64,000 nt of DNA from Diphasiastrum complanatum (Eukaryota; Streptophyta; Lycopodiopsida; Lycopodiales; Lycopodiaceae). A model generated the notes under the pieces. That model had not been told where the DNA came from. It saw nothing but the letters and a program-made list of their open reading frames with translations, and ran no database searches. Made by a program: the position numbers and the translations under genes. Below, in pieces: positions 37,487 to 56,708 of the stretch. Within the stretch, counting starts at the first letter, position 1; the number at the start of each line of letters is the position of its first letter. The DNA lies in NCBI GenBank assembly GCA_029204225.1, contig CM055098.1:23005367-23069366 (forward strand). The letters are read 5' to 3'.

Positions 37487-38776
37487 AAGGCTTTGCATCA
37501 ATCAGAATCTAGAGTTGTTTGCATTTTCCTAGATTTTTGGTATTTTCTCTTTGTTTTTTACTTCCAAGTGGTGGAATTAACCTCCAAATCTGTGGCTTCT
37601 CTCATTTCGGTTTGCTTTCAACCCGATGATCATTATTATGGGAATTTTCCATAGAAAATTATGGAAATGTATGGATTTTTGACAGTTTTTGAGCTAGTAT
37701 TCCATGTTTTGGCTTGAAATTTATCAAAGATACTATGCATGAACATTTTTCAGAAATTTACTTGATATTTCCAAGTCATTATGATTGATTCTAGTGATTG
37801 CATGCTGCTGTGGTCAAAGATAGTGATTTCTGGTCAAAATCTAGTGATTTTGGACTAGAAATGGGCTATATGAACCATAATTGAGTGAAATAAAAAATTT
37901 TAGGACTTGCATGTAATTTTTTTTATAGGGATTTGGGTTTGATTGCACTTAATTGTGGATTGGATTCACAAAATTAGTCAAAAATGGTCAAAAAACATGG
38001 TTTTTTTTCATGGTTTTTGCACTAATTTTGGAAATTTTCCCAAAAAATTTGGCCAATACTTTTCATGCACATTTTAAGAGGTGTAATGATGATTTCCTAA
38101 GGCTTTCATGAAGCTTGGTTAGGATGGGACACCAGTAAGGGTCTCAAAAACTCAAAAAATAGTGTATTGTTGAGGTTTTCTGAGCTTGAATAACTATCAA
38201 ATGGTGGTTTGAACCTGTTGAATCTTTTTGCAAGCTGAAATATATGATGGATTGCCTCTGATTTGAGCCATCATGCACCCAATTTGGTTGTGGGAGGCTT
38301 AGGCACCATTATCTTGAAGTTTTGCATGTTGAAGGAGTCCATAAATGCAATTTTTGCATGATCTGAGCTTATGATTGCTTGCTGGACCTGATAGAAGCTT
38401 CTATGCCTCTTTAAAGAACCTTAGAAGAGTGCTTGTAACCTCTGAGTGGATGCTTATTGGGATGGGTATTGATTTTTTGTGAAACCTCCTTGAGAAAGTG
38501 CTCCCTCCTACCTGATTTTTGGTCAATTACCTTGTCTTTTGAGAAAAAAAAAAAGGCCTTGAAGACAAAGACAAGTTTACTAGATATATTTTATTTTTCA
38601 ATCCAACAATTTCACGAGCATGGCAAGGCCTTTGTGCCAAAATATCACTATTGTTACACCAATTGGAAGGACTAATATTTGACATGGTTCTTGCAGTTTT
38701 AGAATATACAATTTCCAATCTCCTTATACTACTTACATTGTGCGTGGAGTATATTATATACCATACCAAATCCACC
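37487..38776 (+). other. Leader of the LTR element, no coding sequence recognised
   Basis: Follows the primer-binding site but shows no gag or pol motifs. It may be the untranslated leader of a non-autonomous or 3'-truncated element. The MLO gene ends at its right side. Confidence 0.4.
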
Positions 38777-45043
<6,267 letters not shown>

Positions 45044-46790
45044 AGCATATAATTCCTTGTCGTCAAATTCTGTTAAAATCAACTCAGATTAGCTAAGAAG
45101 CTTAAGTTGCTAAATCTCCTAAATACTTCCCTCCAAACACCCACCGAGCTTCAGTACTTGTTCAAACTGTTGTGTCGATCAGGCTGAAAGTTGCTGAATT
45201 CTAGACGACGTTTAGTGATTGTCAAGCAAGTCCCTTCTGTGGCTTGAGAGTCTAGAACAACCCAAACATGCACGTTCAGAACAATTTTGGATATATTTTT
45301 GAGCAGCTTACTTCAGACGTTCTCAACTTATAAATGGCGGGACTTTAGATCAGTGACAGGATAGCTAACACAACGATCACATGCAGGTATTTTGTTGCAC
45401 TTCCTGAAGCAAAGAAATACCTAGCTAGCTGGTAGAATAATGAGGCTTCGATGGATTTTATAAGCTATCGTAGCCTTATGTCCATATGAAAACGTCCTGA
45501 AAACCAAAATACTTATGTCTCTTTAAGCACTTGATCTTGATTTTGATTTTGTGCCTCTAACTTGTAACCTTGCACAATAAGTAAGTTGCGATCACGACTT
45601 TCGTATTCACAACGTCGATTGTTTTACTTATGCAGGCTGGGGTTTATCGCCAGAAGCCTAGAAGGCGTCTTTCTTTGCCCACCCGTCTAAAGAGCATACG
45701 TTGCAGTTAGTTTTCAGCATTTCTCGCGTATCAACGATTTTGAGCTCTTGCTGGAATTGCTGTGCAAGCCATACGACAATCTATGCATCATGCTACAAAT
45801 CACAAACTGTCGTACAAAACAATGTGTATGTAGTGCTTGACTAGAAGCTACTTTTGAATTGCTTAAGGCATGCCAAGTAGCAATTGAGGCTAGATACTAG
45901 ATACTCTGAAAAGCTCTGACGATCGACTAAATGGTAGATAAAGAAATTGAACATGAATAGGCTTTTATACACGTAAATGAATAGATTGGTCCGCATTGAA
46001 GTAAGTAAGCACTATATATATATTACGGGCTTACTGTGCATGCAGATTTAACAATAATACGTCTAAGTTAGCAAAGTTTACATCTACATAATATATAAGC
46101 GGCCCATAACTCCCTGTCAAACTTAAATCATGCAGTCGATGCTTTAGCAAATAAGTATTCAATCAAGCGCTCAGTCAAAATTAGCATAGATTGTACCGGC
46201 TTATATCCAAGAACATATCCCGCCTCCATATAATTCAACCTGAGTCAGAGCATGATGCGACATCGTTGCAAACAAGAAACAGCGTAGTCTCCAGCTCCTT
46301 TCACGTAAGCGTCCAAAGAGAAGCATCACGAGTCACGAAGCAGTCAAGAGTCAAGATACAAATATGGACAAAGCTCATTCTAAAAATTTCAGCCAAATGC
46401 TTAGCACAAACTACGAGCATTCACACACGTAAGACAAATATGGACTATGCTCGTTATACCAAAATGCTTCCCAAACTCATGCGAGCATTCACAGACTCCA
46501 TAATCCATTACAAAATCTCAACACGTTTCCTAAAATCCACCATAAGATCACTTTCTACACAATCCTCCGCGTAAAATCACACAAAGATTTGTGTGCCGTG
46601 CATTCAAGCATAATTTTTTTTTTTGTCCATTGATGCTTGACTTCCCTTCTTTGATTTTCTTCTTCCGCACTTATGTTACTTCATATTCTTGCACCATGGA
46701 TGGGCATACGATCTATGTTCTCTATCCTTATCCTTATCGAACACCACCCTAGCCACTCCTTTTCTCTTTCCTCATTCCATGTTCACTTAG

Positions 46791-46828
<38 letters not shown>

Positions 46829-48167
46829 GTAATATATATAAATATATATAAAATAGACTATTTTAAGAGAGAGAACGTGCGTTTTGCACTAAAAAATGTC
46901 ACGCTTTTGCCGACAAAAAATGTCACGCTCTGCCCACAAAAATGTCACGCTTTTGCAAAGGAAAAAACTAAATACAGCCTCCAAAAATATATAAACACTT
47001 TTTGTGGGTAAGTGCCCATTGTTTGTCATCGACGGGCACAAACAACTAGTGTATATATATATATTTTGCATCCATGTTCACACATATTCTCGTTAGACGT
47101 TTACTTGTGGTAAGGGTCATTGATAAGTTACCTTAATTCAGTGCTCGGAAAACCTTTTTAGGGTTCCCCTCCAAAAACCTATATTTCAGAAACTTTTCCA
47201 GTTTTTCACAAGGATGACCCTCAATACATGTCGGTTATACATTATTTTATGATCTAAAAAGACCTGCAAGTTTGCGAGCATGCCGGTTTTTGGCAAAAGT
47301 TGCCGAATCCATTGTTGGACTTTGCCGGCTTTCCCGAATTACACTGCCTTAAGTCACTTGGGGCCGTCCCCATTGAGCATTAATGCTTCTTGGTTTCAAA
47401 GGAAAGGCTCTAACGGTTAACCTTGGACCAAAGAAACTTGATGTCAAGCTAACCAACTCAGCCAACCCCGTTGGGCCCACTGAGAATAAATGAGACAAGA
47501 AAACTCTCATTTTCATTGAGTGATGAACCCATCATGCCAAGTGCTCAAATTATTATCTTTGGAAGCACTTCCATCAGTAAAATGTTGACGTAAACTTTAG
47601 AACCAAATTTTATTTTCCAATGATGGGTTGGCGCCACATGTACATAGGCACATGCATATTTATAGGTCTTCCACATGCACATTCCATCAAAAAGAAAAGC
47701 GAGGAATAAGATATTGAAAAAAAAATAGTGAAAAAAATTTGCACACAATGTGAAAGCAAAAAAAAATTCAAAAAAAACGTAAAGAACATAGAACTTCTCA
47801 CATGGCACTATGGAAGGGAAGGCCCTAGTCAGTTGAGCCTTTGGGCTCCCGCCCTCTTGCATCTGCCTCCCAAGGCAAAAGGCTCTCATACAGGGGGGGG
47901 GGGGGGGGGGGGGGGGGGGGGGCTTTCCCCCATGTGATCATGATCAATACTTTGGGGATTAGAAATCCCAATTGACATGAATTGCATGGAAACCTTGTAT
48001 GTTGTCTAGATATTGTGTGCAGATATTGTGCGTGAAATTGTGGAGGTGCTATGTACCCATGGAGGACAAGGAAAACTTCAATGTGGTGTGTTGAATTGTA
48101 GGGCTATATGTCCCCAAAGCTAAGTGGGGACGAAGATACCCTCAACCCTAAATTGTGATCAAAAGGT
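45044..48167. other. MLO upstream region and spacer
   Basis: No further gene recognised. Includes a (CT)n(TA)n microsatellite at about 46795-46828, three close copies of ATGTCACGCT between 46895 and 46952, and a 30-G run at 47893. A 127-codon frame at 46191 has no known motif. Confidence 0.5.
47893..47922 (+). repeat. Homopolymer G30
   Basis: Thirty consecutive G. Homopolymer length in an assembly is unreliable. Confidence 0.9.
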
Positions 48168-48329
48168 CATTTTGACTTCTAGCCCGTCTTTGAGATGAGT
48201 CTCAATGCCATGAAGGTAGGTCCCTAGGAAGGCCATTCCCCTCACAATCATTTTGACTTCTAGCCCGTCTTTGAGATGAGTCTCAATGCCATGAAGGTAG
48301 GTCCCTAGGAAGGCCATTCCCCTCACAAT
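48168..48329. repeat. Perfect 81-bp tandem duplication
   Basis: 48168-48248 and 48249-48329 appear identical. The unit is 27 codons long, so a frame stays open on the minus strand across both copies. Identity implies a recent event. Confidence 0.9.
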
Positions 48330-48831
48330 CTTATAAAGGATGAACAAAAACTACTCGCTTATTGCCCAACATTATTATAAGATGTGCTCAAAATTTATTG
48401 ATTGAATCAAATTTGTCAAGAATTTAACAAGAAGAAAAAAAGCCTTAATGGCAATGTAAATTTTTTACTATGCACCTTTATGGCTTATTATTTAAATAGA
48501 ATGAATGTAGATTTTTTGTTATGCAATCTTATGCCATACGTGATTGGCCAATTTTACGCAACAAACTTTTCCACCATGGAATAAATGTTTAGTAAGCTCA
48601 AAATTTTGAGAGAATCTTTTATTGTTGGGGATATTGTACAAGTGGCTAACAATGGTCAATGGGTTTTCGGAAAAGTAGAACCACCATTTTGTAGATAAAC
48701 TTATTGTGCTTTTATGGAGAAGCACATTTCCAACCCACACTAAGATGCCATTGGTGTGGCCCCATAAGTCCGCTGCATGCTCCAATTTGTTGCTTCAATT
48801 CATGAATGGAGCTTTCCCCCCTGTGAAAATT

Positions 48832-49230
48832 GTTAACATTTCCTAGCTAGTTTGAGGCCTAGATTGGCAATTTTTGTATATAGTTTTGGATCTAACCTTT
48901 CACACGTGTGAAAGAGGCCTAGATACTTTCATTTTAGTATATATTTTATACTGAATAAGTCTCAAACTTTAGGACCTTCGAAATGACACCAAAACCATGT
49001 TATTTGGACAGATAGGCCAAAATTGACTATTTTAGGCTACAGGTGCCCTAAAATTGGGTCCTAAGTTCTAGAGAGAGGAGAGAGAGTCATCTCTCTCACC
49101 TATATTAGGCTGAAATTCGTGGAGAACAAGTTGGAGAAACTTATTGTATTGCTGAGAGAGATCAATAGATCATTGTTATAATTTCTTCCTCCATTGTGAG
49201 AATTGCTTTGTGTATTGTCTATCATTTCCA
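48832..49230 (+). mobile_element. Candidate solo LTR
   Basis: A 399-bp segment starting TGTGAAAATTG after a CCCCCC tract and ending ATTTCCA. It has a TATA-like TATATTTTATA near 48943 and a downstream U5-like region. It starts like the LTR of the Copia at 20962 (TGTGAAAA). No internal sequence adjoins it in the right orientation. The boundaries are tentative. Confidence 0.35.
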
Positions 49231-49269
49231 GTTTGCCATACTTCGACACCCAAGCAATAGTGCATAAGA

Positions 49270-52200
49270 TCTAAATCCGTCATCTCAAATTGCTCTTAAG
49301 TTGGCTTTGATAGAATGAGTGAGATTTTCATCATTGCCCATGATAATAATATCATCAACATAAATTACAATCAAGGCAATGCTATCTTCGTTCATAAGAA
49401 CATAAAGATTTAAGTCTGAATTTGTTCTTACAAACTCATGAGAAAGTCGTACCACATGTGCGTGGTGCTTGCTTAAGGCCATAAAGTGCTTTGCGTAGCT
49501 TGCACACCTTATGTTCTTGTCCTTTTGCCATAAAGCCCTGTGGTTGGACCATGTAAACTTCTTCCTCTAAGTCACCATTCAAAAATCCAGACTTCACATC
49601 CATTTGATGGATCTTCCATCCAAAATGAGATGCTAAGGTGATGATAAGACGTAGCATAGTCCACTTAGCCATTGGAGCAAATGTCTCTTTGTAGTCAATT
49701 CCCTTGTTCTGCTCATAGCCCTTCACTACTAAACATGCCTTATGTTTTGCCATTGTGTCATCCGCATGAAACTTTGTGTGTTCTAAACACCCATTTGTTG
49801 TCAATGAGTTTCTTTCCCAGTGGTAGATCAACTAACTCTCATGTATCATGTCTGTGGATGGACTTCATCTCCTCTTCCATTGCCCTTTGTCACTCTTTGT
49901 TATCCTTTGCCTCATCAAAGGTTGATGGCCCTCGACACTTCAAAATGTCACTCATTAGGGCATAGTTCACATGATAATGATCGGGAGGCTTCATTTCCCA
50001 CGTTGATCTTCTTACTTCTTCTTGTGTGCTAGATCCTGGTTGGTTTAGCTTTGCGTCCTTTGTGATCTTTTCATACCATTTTGGTATCTTAGACTCAGAT
50101 GATACACTTCGTGGAAAGTATGTGTCCCAAGGAGTGTCCAAGTAATGTCTCTTACTTCCAACCGGTTTCTCCTTTGTTGCTCTTATCGGCAAGTACCTTC
50201 TCCTAGGCTCTTGGATAGGTGGTGTCTTCTTATACTCACTCTCCCGACCTTCGCCTTCATGTGCATCATCCTGTGGAGCGTCTTCTTCATCTTCTTCTTC
50301 CAAGATTGTGGGAAGTCTTTTGATGCTTTCATCACTTGCATGGTCTTCATCTTCATACCTATGCATCTCATCAAAGATCACATCTTTGCTTATGTGAATC
50401 TTGTTCATTACATGATCAAAACTCTTGTATGCCTTCATCCTCTCATCATAACTGACAAAGATACACTTGATTGCTTTGGCATCAAGTTTTTTTCGCTCCT
50501 CCTTTGGCACACGTACATAGACCTACATCCAATGACATGAAACTTGTCAATTTTTGTCTTTATTCCTATAAATGCTTCTTTAGGAGTCACATTTGGAACC
50601 GCAACTGTCACGGCTCCCATTTTGCAAGAACGTTGCTGCACTACATGCTTCTGACCAAAGTGAATCGATTTAGCCCATTTACTTCATCATGGAGTGTGCA
50701 CTCTCCATAATATTCATGTTTTTCCTTTCAGCTACACCATTACTATGCGACATGTGTGACTGTGTGAATTGTCTTTTGATGCCGTGTTCCTTGCCAAAGT
50801 CCTGAAAATCATTAGATTTGTATTCACCCCGTCTATCTAATCTTAGCACTTTGATGCGTGCATCTAGTTGGTTCTCTACTAGAGCCTTAAACTTCTTGAA
50901 GCGAGCAAAAGCATCAGATTTTTTCTTCAAGAAAATAATCCATGTCCTTCTAGAGTAATGATCTATGAAAGTCATGAAATAATAGGCTTTTCCCATTGAC
51001 ATGGTCTTCATTGGGCCGCATAGGTCGCTATGAATAAGTTCCAATGGTTTCTTAGCTCTTGTAGCGCCACCTTTCTTGAATGTCTCTCTGTGATGCTTTC
51101 CCATAACACATCCTTCACATATGGTGTGATGATCATCCTGTAGTGCTGGTAATCCTATTACCATTTTCAACTTCACCATCAATCTCAAGCTCCCATAGTT
51201 CAACTGACCAAGTCTTATGAGCCACAACTCAGATTGTGATGTTGTTGAGATAGCCAAACCATATTCTCCCAATTTTGCAGCATCCAATTTATAAAGACCA
51301 CAGTTACTATTCAACCTTAAGATGTTGATTTGCCATCACACCAACAGAAAGCAAACTCTTTTGAGTCCAGGAACATAAAGTACATTAGGGATATTCTTGC
51401 TTTTACCATCAGGAAACTGCACAGGTACATTGCCAGCACCTTGTATTTGGCATTCCTCCCCGTTGGCTTGTGTGACCTTGTCCCCATCATGGATTGGCAA
51501 GAATTTCTCAAACCAATTACGTTTCCTGGTCATATGCCTTGTGGCGTCTGAATCTATGAACCATCTGGCACCATCATCAACCTGGAATGCCAATGTTGAT
51601 GAGAAGATACTTGTCTCGTCATCTTCCCCATCATCTTCAGCAATGTTGCTTTGTTGCTTGACTTTTTTCGCATTTATGTCCGCTTTTTTCATGTAACACT
51701 CACATGCCCAATGACCCGGTTTGTGGCAATAGTAACATTTGTCTTTCTTCTTCTTTTTCACCTTCGATGACGACTCTCCCTCATCATCATCATCCTTGGA
51801 TTTCTTAGGAATCCTCTTCCACCCTTTCTGCTTGACTTTAGCAAGCAATGCTTGATCATCCTGTGGGGCTTGCCTTGACTTCACCATCTCGCGACACTGC
51901 TCTTTTTGCAACATGATTCTGTGAAAGTCTTCAAAAGTAGGCAATTTCTCCCTCAAAGCAATGCCATTCACAAACATTTGTAGACCTTCCAAAACACTGC
52001 TCATAGTGGTATGTACCAATTCAACCTCCCTGATTGGTTCTCCAATTGCCACAAGTTGATCTCTCAACTCCTTTATCCTGGTGAAGAAAAATCCCACTGA
52101 TTCGCCTTCTTCCATCCTGGTTGTGTTCAATTTCAACTTCAAGAACATGGCTCAGCTGGATTGCAAGTTTGAAATTGCATTCTAAGAGCTTCCCAAGCTC

Positions 52201-52463
52201 CCCTAGCTGTCGTGGCATCACTTATATGGGTGATCACATGATCTTTCACTGAAAGGTTGATCAAAGACAATGCTCTTTGTGCCTTTTTATCAAAGGCCCT
52301 CATGTCACCTGGAGTGGTATTAGGTCAAACTTCAATACTTGAAACAATGTCCCATAACTCGTTCTCCTTTGATGCTCTTCATTTTGAATTTCCAGATGTT
52401 GTAGTTAGAAGCCCCATCAAGTTTGCTTGCATCGCCCAAAATTGCCTCATTGATGTTTGCCAT
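49270..52463 (-). pseudogene. Ty1/Copia gag-pol, 3'-truncated
   Basis: From an ATG at 52463 on the minus strand: gag start KLDGASNYNIWKFKMK; gag body with an intact CCHC knuckle (CYYCHKPGHWACEC); a protease site reading DSD instead of DSG (FIDSDATRHMT); gag-pre-integrase with CEGCVMGKHHRETF; the integrase core HSDLCGPM, FIDHYSR, NGVAERKN; and reverse transcriptase with LVVKGYEQNKG, MDVKSGFLNGDL and YVDDIIIMGND. Pol breaks off about 25 residues after YVDD, near 49270, so RNase H and the 3' LTR are missing. There are frame changes near 52020-52360, 51310-51340, 50680, 50510 and 49830-49890. Inactive. Confidence 0.9.
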
Positions 52464-52763
52464 TTACAAACTGCTTGAAACTCCACCTATAGGCTAAAAG
52501 GTGTATGCCAAAGCCAACCGTGATGTCACAACGACTTGTCATGTAACATATCATTGGAAAGCCCTTTCGAGCGCTTTCAAATGCACTAAACTCCGCTAAA
52601 TTCGGACTTACCACTAAAAAGTTATGTCATTTTTTGTGTGGAATCAAAATGTGGACTCAAAATGTTACGTTACGTAGATTTCAAATTTGAGTGTTTTGAT
52701 TGGTCCATGTGTAAGAAAAATTTGAGAAAAATTATAAAAAGAATCTTGACAGTGCCTTGAAAT

Positions 52764-52849
52764 CTGACTTAGGGTTGCCCCACACTTTGCCAGAGTCATT
52801 TCATAAAAAAAGAATGACTCTGGCAAAGTGTGGAGCAATCCTAAATCAG
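52764..52849 (-). repeat. Near-perfect hairpin, 37-bp arms and 12-nt loop
   Basis: Arm 1 is 52764-52800 and arm 2 is 52813-52849. They are reverse complements except for three positions. In plus-strand RNA all three would be C/A mismatches; in minus-strand RNA all three would be G/U wobbles, so a minus transcript would fold without a mismatch. Pairing does not extend outside the arms. It could be a MITE core or a small-RNA precursor. Confidence 0.75.
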
Positions 52850-53366
52850 AGACATTTTTTTTCTCATAACATTTGAGTCACTTTGAAAAAAGCAAAAAAT
52901 GCAACTCTGCATATTTACTCGCAATTCCCAACAGACAAAAAATGCGAAAAGGTAACACTGTTGTCAAACTCCGTGTATTTCTACAGACTGTGTAAAAACA
53001 CTTGTAAATCTATAGATTGTGTAAAAACACGGAAAAATCCGCAAAACTGGATAAACAATGGATGAAGATTAAAATCGATTAAACGATTATTAAGAAGGAG
53101 AATAATCCAACAACTGGCTGATCCCATTGAAAGTCTTATTTCTATCTTTTCATCTCGATCTTTTAAAACAAATTTCCAATTTCCCTTAAAAAAAGGTCTT
53201 TAGAAAATAATGCATAGGATATTAAAAATCATACTATTATAGACCGGACAATTTCTCCAAAACCATAGAATATCTTATCCAAAGTGATAGAAAATATTAA
53301 CTCTTAACAATCAACTATCAAATAGAGATAATCATTGTAAAAAGTACATGTAAAATGAAATAATAT
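52850..53366. other. Spacer, nothing recognised
   Basis: A+T-rich, no supported frame. Confidence 0.5.
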
Positions 53367-53630
53367 TTAACTTAGAAATCCAAGTTTTGGGGTTTGTCCA
53401 AACTCGAGGTAATCTAGGTAACCGAATTCTCTCCACGTAGCAAGTTTCGATTGCAAATCAGACCACCATGATGAAGCCTCACTACGAAAAAATAAAACAA
53501 TGTTCTCTATTTCTTTTTCATTTAGACTAAAATAACTGGTCCATTTGATTAGCCAATCATCTACCACCTCAAGCTTCTTCTCCTTTTTCTCCCACGAATA
53601 TGGTTTTGGTTGAAAATCTAGATTCGACAA
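53367..53630 (-). pseudogene. LTR-retrotransposon gag fragment, probably Ty3/Gypsy type
   Basis: The minus-strand frame of 87 codons contains VVDDWLIKWTSYFSLNEKE and then IVLFFRSEASSWWSDLQ, matching the V..WL...E.YF......E....A......A..WW pattern of the Retrotrans_gag domain. No other domain of the element adjoins it. Confidence 0.55.
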
Positions 53631-54003
53631 GAATAAAGCCTTGAGTTGACTTTATTTAGCGAAACATTCATCTGTTGGTCCAACAAAGTGTTCCAATCAT
53701 TCATCTCATTAAGTGCCACACTACTCAACTTAATATGACAAAATTGGAGATAGGTCGACATGCAAACGTTCCTTCTAGACTTGCATTATCTTCGGCCATT
53801 ATTAATCACCTAAAACAAGAAATCGCTTTAATTAAGTTGACAAATCTTGAAATCTTTAACTGAAATTGAACATTGTTTTGATCTCATAAATTGAATGATT
53901 ACATCTTAGTAAGGCCATTTAGTCCAAAAGCCAATGTTGTTTTAAGCAATAACCAACAAATTTGAAAAAATCGAATTGACACATTTTCAATACTATAAAA
54001 GAT

Positions 54004-54217
54004 CAAGGAAAATTGTTTTCAGAAATAATAAAAAACAAAGTAAGCTCCAGTATATAATCTGACATAACAAATCTACTAGTACTTGATAAGAGACAAAAAC
54101 TTATGCATTCGGCTTTGTCTTCTTTGATTACTGTCTCTCCATCAATATTATGTCCACCTTTTGATGTCAATATTGTTGGTGAATAGACAGTTGGCTGTGG
54201 AAAACCAAGTTGACTTT
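54004..54217 (-). pseudogene. Inverted partial copy of the plus-strand gene at 61732
   Basis: The reverse complement is about 93-95% identical to 62601-62806, covering the end of the first part of that gene, its donor site and intron, and the start of the next exon. Differences: a CAG codon where the right-hand copy has TAG, a 7-bp insertion near 54132, and ATAAGT where the right-hand copy has the donor GTAAGT. Similarity stops on both sides, so it is an isolated fragment. Confidence 0.8.
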
Positions 54218-55745
54218 TGATCTAAATGCGATCTAATCTTGTGTAGATTGATAGGTTGATCTAATCTAACATCCAATCACACTTGTGGATCTAATTCAGA
54301 TATATTCTTGGTCCATTTTGTTGTACTTTGAAATTCTAGTGTCCATTAACTTCTGGAGTTCAATTTGACACCATGAGAGCTGAAGATAGTTCTTATATAT
54401 GATTAACAAAATTCTCAATAGGTGTCCTAGTTGGGGTATCATATTTTTGTTTTGAATTTGACAAAAGATACGAGTTTGGCAGTTAATGATCATGAAGATG
54501 TTTTGATTAGCTTTAGTGTTTTACGTTTGTGGTTATTTTTAACTATAATATGTAGATTTTGTTTGAATTTTTATTCACTTTGTCACAATAGCGGTAAGCT
54601 ATTGTGACAATTTGCTAAAAGTTAAAATGAATTTTCTTTTTTCATTTTGAATTCTTCTAAAATGCATTTTTTTTTTCCAACGATTTGAATGCCCTACATA
54701 AGGCAAAGCTTCTCTTGATGGATAGATCGATTACCTTGTTAATGTGTTGTTTTTGTTGTTTACAATGTGATTTCCTAGTTGTATTTTATTGAAGTTTAGA
54801 ATTTAGAATGTTCAATCTTTTAATTTTATCTCATTCATATTCATTTCATAGGTATTTGTATAGTATTGCATACCTATCCAATCACTTTTATTTGGATATT
54901 AGCTTTAGTTTATGTTAATTGTGTGGCTTACAAAGATTTTGTTAGATATTTTATGGGAGTCACTATGAGCATAATTCCACTCTTAGTAATATTTGGAGAA
55001 TTTCTTGATTTTGGAACAAATTAATTTTTCTCTCTATCCTCTCTAGTACATGCTTGTATGCTCGAACTTAAATTTCAAGCAAAGGAGCATGTGCTCGAAC
55101 TGAAGTTAGAGCATAGGTCTTTGTCAAGTTTGTGCGATTGAACTTAATTTCAGCAAAGGACGTTATAAAAGAAAAGAATGGGATTTCGGATTGTCCCAAA
55201 ATTACTAAAGTAGTGAGAAAATTCCCTGAGGCATTATGAGCTGATAGTGTGTGTTTACTCAAACCTTACATGAATCAATGTTTTACATTGAGTTGGGGGA
55301 CCACCAAACCTAGGGCATAATGATGGGACATAAATTTTGATTTTGTGTATATGTGAGCCCTCAAAATAAAAGTATATCATGGATGGAATCTCAAAACTAC
55401 TTGACCCTCAAGCTGGATATAGGCCTCATGGATGGAACCACTAGCAAAATTTTGAAAATCATGTTTTAAATATAAAATGTTTTAGATTTTCATAACACAC
55501 ATTATCTATTTCGATAACGGATACTTGTCGTCCCATGGTAATGACTTGTCCTTACGGTCAATTTGCGTTAACAAGAGGACATGACATTATACTCCAAACA
55601 CTAATTATTAGTGTTTAAAGGGAATTATGCTCATATTGCTCCCAAAATCATGCACATAAAATTTAGCATCACAGAAGTGGACTAAACAAAATCTACCAAG
55701 TATTTTGGGCATTCAAGAATCAGACTCAGAATATTCATTGATTTC
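54218..55745. other. Spacer, no gene recognised
   Basis: A+T-rich sequence without a supported frame between the inverted fragment and the RING gene promoter. Confidence 0.5.
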
Positions 55746-55755
55746 TATAAATAAT
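55746..55755 (+). promoter_or_regulatory. Probable TATA box of the RING gene
   Basis: TATAAATAAT lies 201 bp upstream of the ATG at 55947, on the same strand. Confidence 0.45.
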
Positions 55756-55946
55756 TATTGCCATCTTCCCGAATCCGGATCGTAAAAACAAAAAGCAAAA
55801 GCTACGAGATTTATGGCTTTTGGTTTCGAATAAATTGTGTGCTCGCGAGAGAAAGAGCGAGGCTGCGAGAGTGAGGTAGCATCATGAGATGGAGAGAGCG
55901 AATGCATGCCTTCGTACAGTAATTGCGAGCGCAAGTGCAAGCGCCG

Positions 55947-56708
55947 ATGTTTACATCTAATTGGAGACGCTGGTGCACAATGTCTTGGGCAGTCAGCGAG
56001 TATACGTTTAATCTTATAATTTTTGAAATCACACTAATAGTCTTCTTTGGCAGTGAAGGAGAACGTCCTCACAAACATGAAAGAGCTCTTGTTCTGTGGA
56101 ATTTGTTCGAGCGAATGATGCTCATAGCTTATGGATCTCGTGGGTCTTTAAGCAGAAGTGATATGCAGTACCAAGAGGCTCGCTCATGGCATTCACTCCA
56201 AGATTTTGTGCTGAAACGGTTTGTTGCAGCGCTGTCAGGCTTCCCGCGGGCGTTGATGACACTCATAAGGTTGAAGTTTTCCATGGATCAGGATGCTCCA
56301 ATATTATATATACTTTGCTACGTGCTCTTGCTTTTAGACTTGCGATTTATACTGCTCAGATTCATAGCCGTGTACGCGATAGAAAGCCCTGAGGATAGAG
56401 ATTCGGAAGACATTGTTGTTTCACCAGAAACTGAACTGCGGATAATAGTAATACCAGAAAACAAAATAGTCGGTGTAGTTTCGGACTCGGATGAGTGGGG
56501 AAGCGAAGTGCAGTACGGATCAAATGAAGAGGAAGCCAGATGCTGCATTTGTTTATGTGCTTTTCAAAGTGGGGAAACGGTTTTCCAGCTTTCGTGCAAT
56601 CATCAGTATCATAAAGTTTGCATCGAGACGTGGAGAAGGATTGATCCCAGATGTCCGCTTTGTAAGCAGGTTCTTAGTAATCAAGCAGTTGAGGCCTTGT
56701 TGCATTAG
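55947..56708 (+). CDS. Membrane-anchored RING-H2 E3 ubiquitin ligase
   Basis: Single-exon gene of 253 residues from the first ATG (MFTSNWRRW). The C-terminal RING-H2 reads CCIC....., SCNHQYHKVC and RCPLC, i.e. C-x2-C, C-x-H-x2-H-x2-C, then C-x2-C: all eight zinc ligands of the C3H2C3 type are present. Two hydrophobic stretches precede it: NLIIFEITLIVFF (residues ~20-35) and YILCYVLLLLDLRFILLRFIAV (residues ~130-155). An acidic linker lies between. It should transfer ubiquitin from an E2 to a membrane or nearby substrate, with the RING on the cytosolic side. The frame is intact, with a TATA box upstream. The subfamily and substrate are unknown. It may be an ordinary host gene or part of the multigene cluster to its right. 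Confidence 0.85.
   Translation: MFTSNWRRWCTMSWAVSEYTFNLIIFEITLIVFFGSEGERPHKHERALVLWNLFERMMLIAYGSRGSLSRSDMQYQEARSWHSLQDFVLKRFVAALSGFPRALMTLIRLKFSMDQDAPILYILCYVLLLLDLRFILLRFIAVYAIESPEDRDSEDIVVSPETELRIIVIPENKIVGVVSDSDEWGSEVQYGSNEEEARCCICLCAFQSGETVFQLSCNHQYHKVCIETWRRIDPRCPLCKQVLSNQAVEALLH

Noticed and set aside
47893-47922. G30 as a deliberate G-quadruplex element
   Set aside because: Pure homopolymer with no gene close by; its length may be an assembly artefact.
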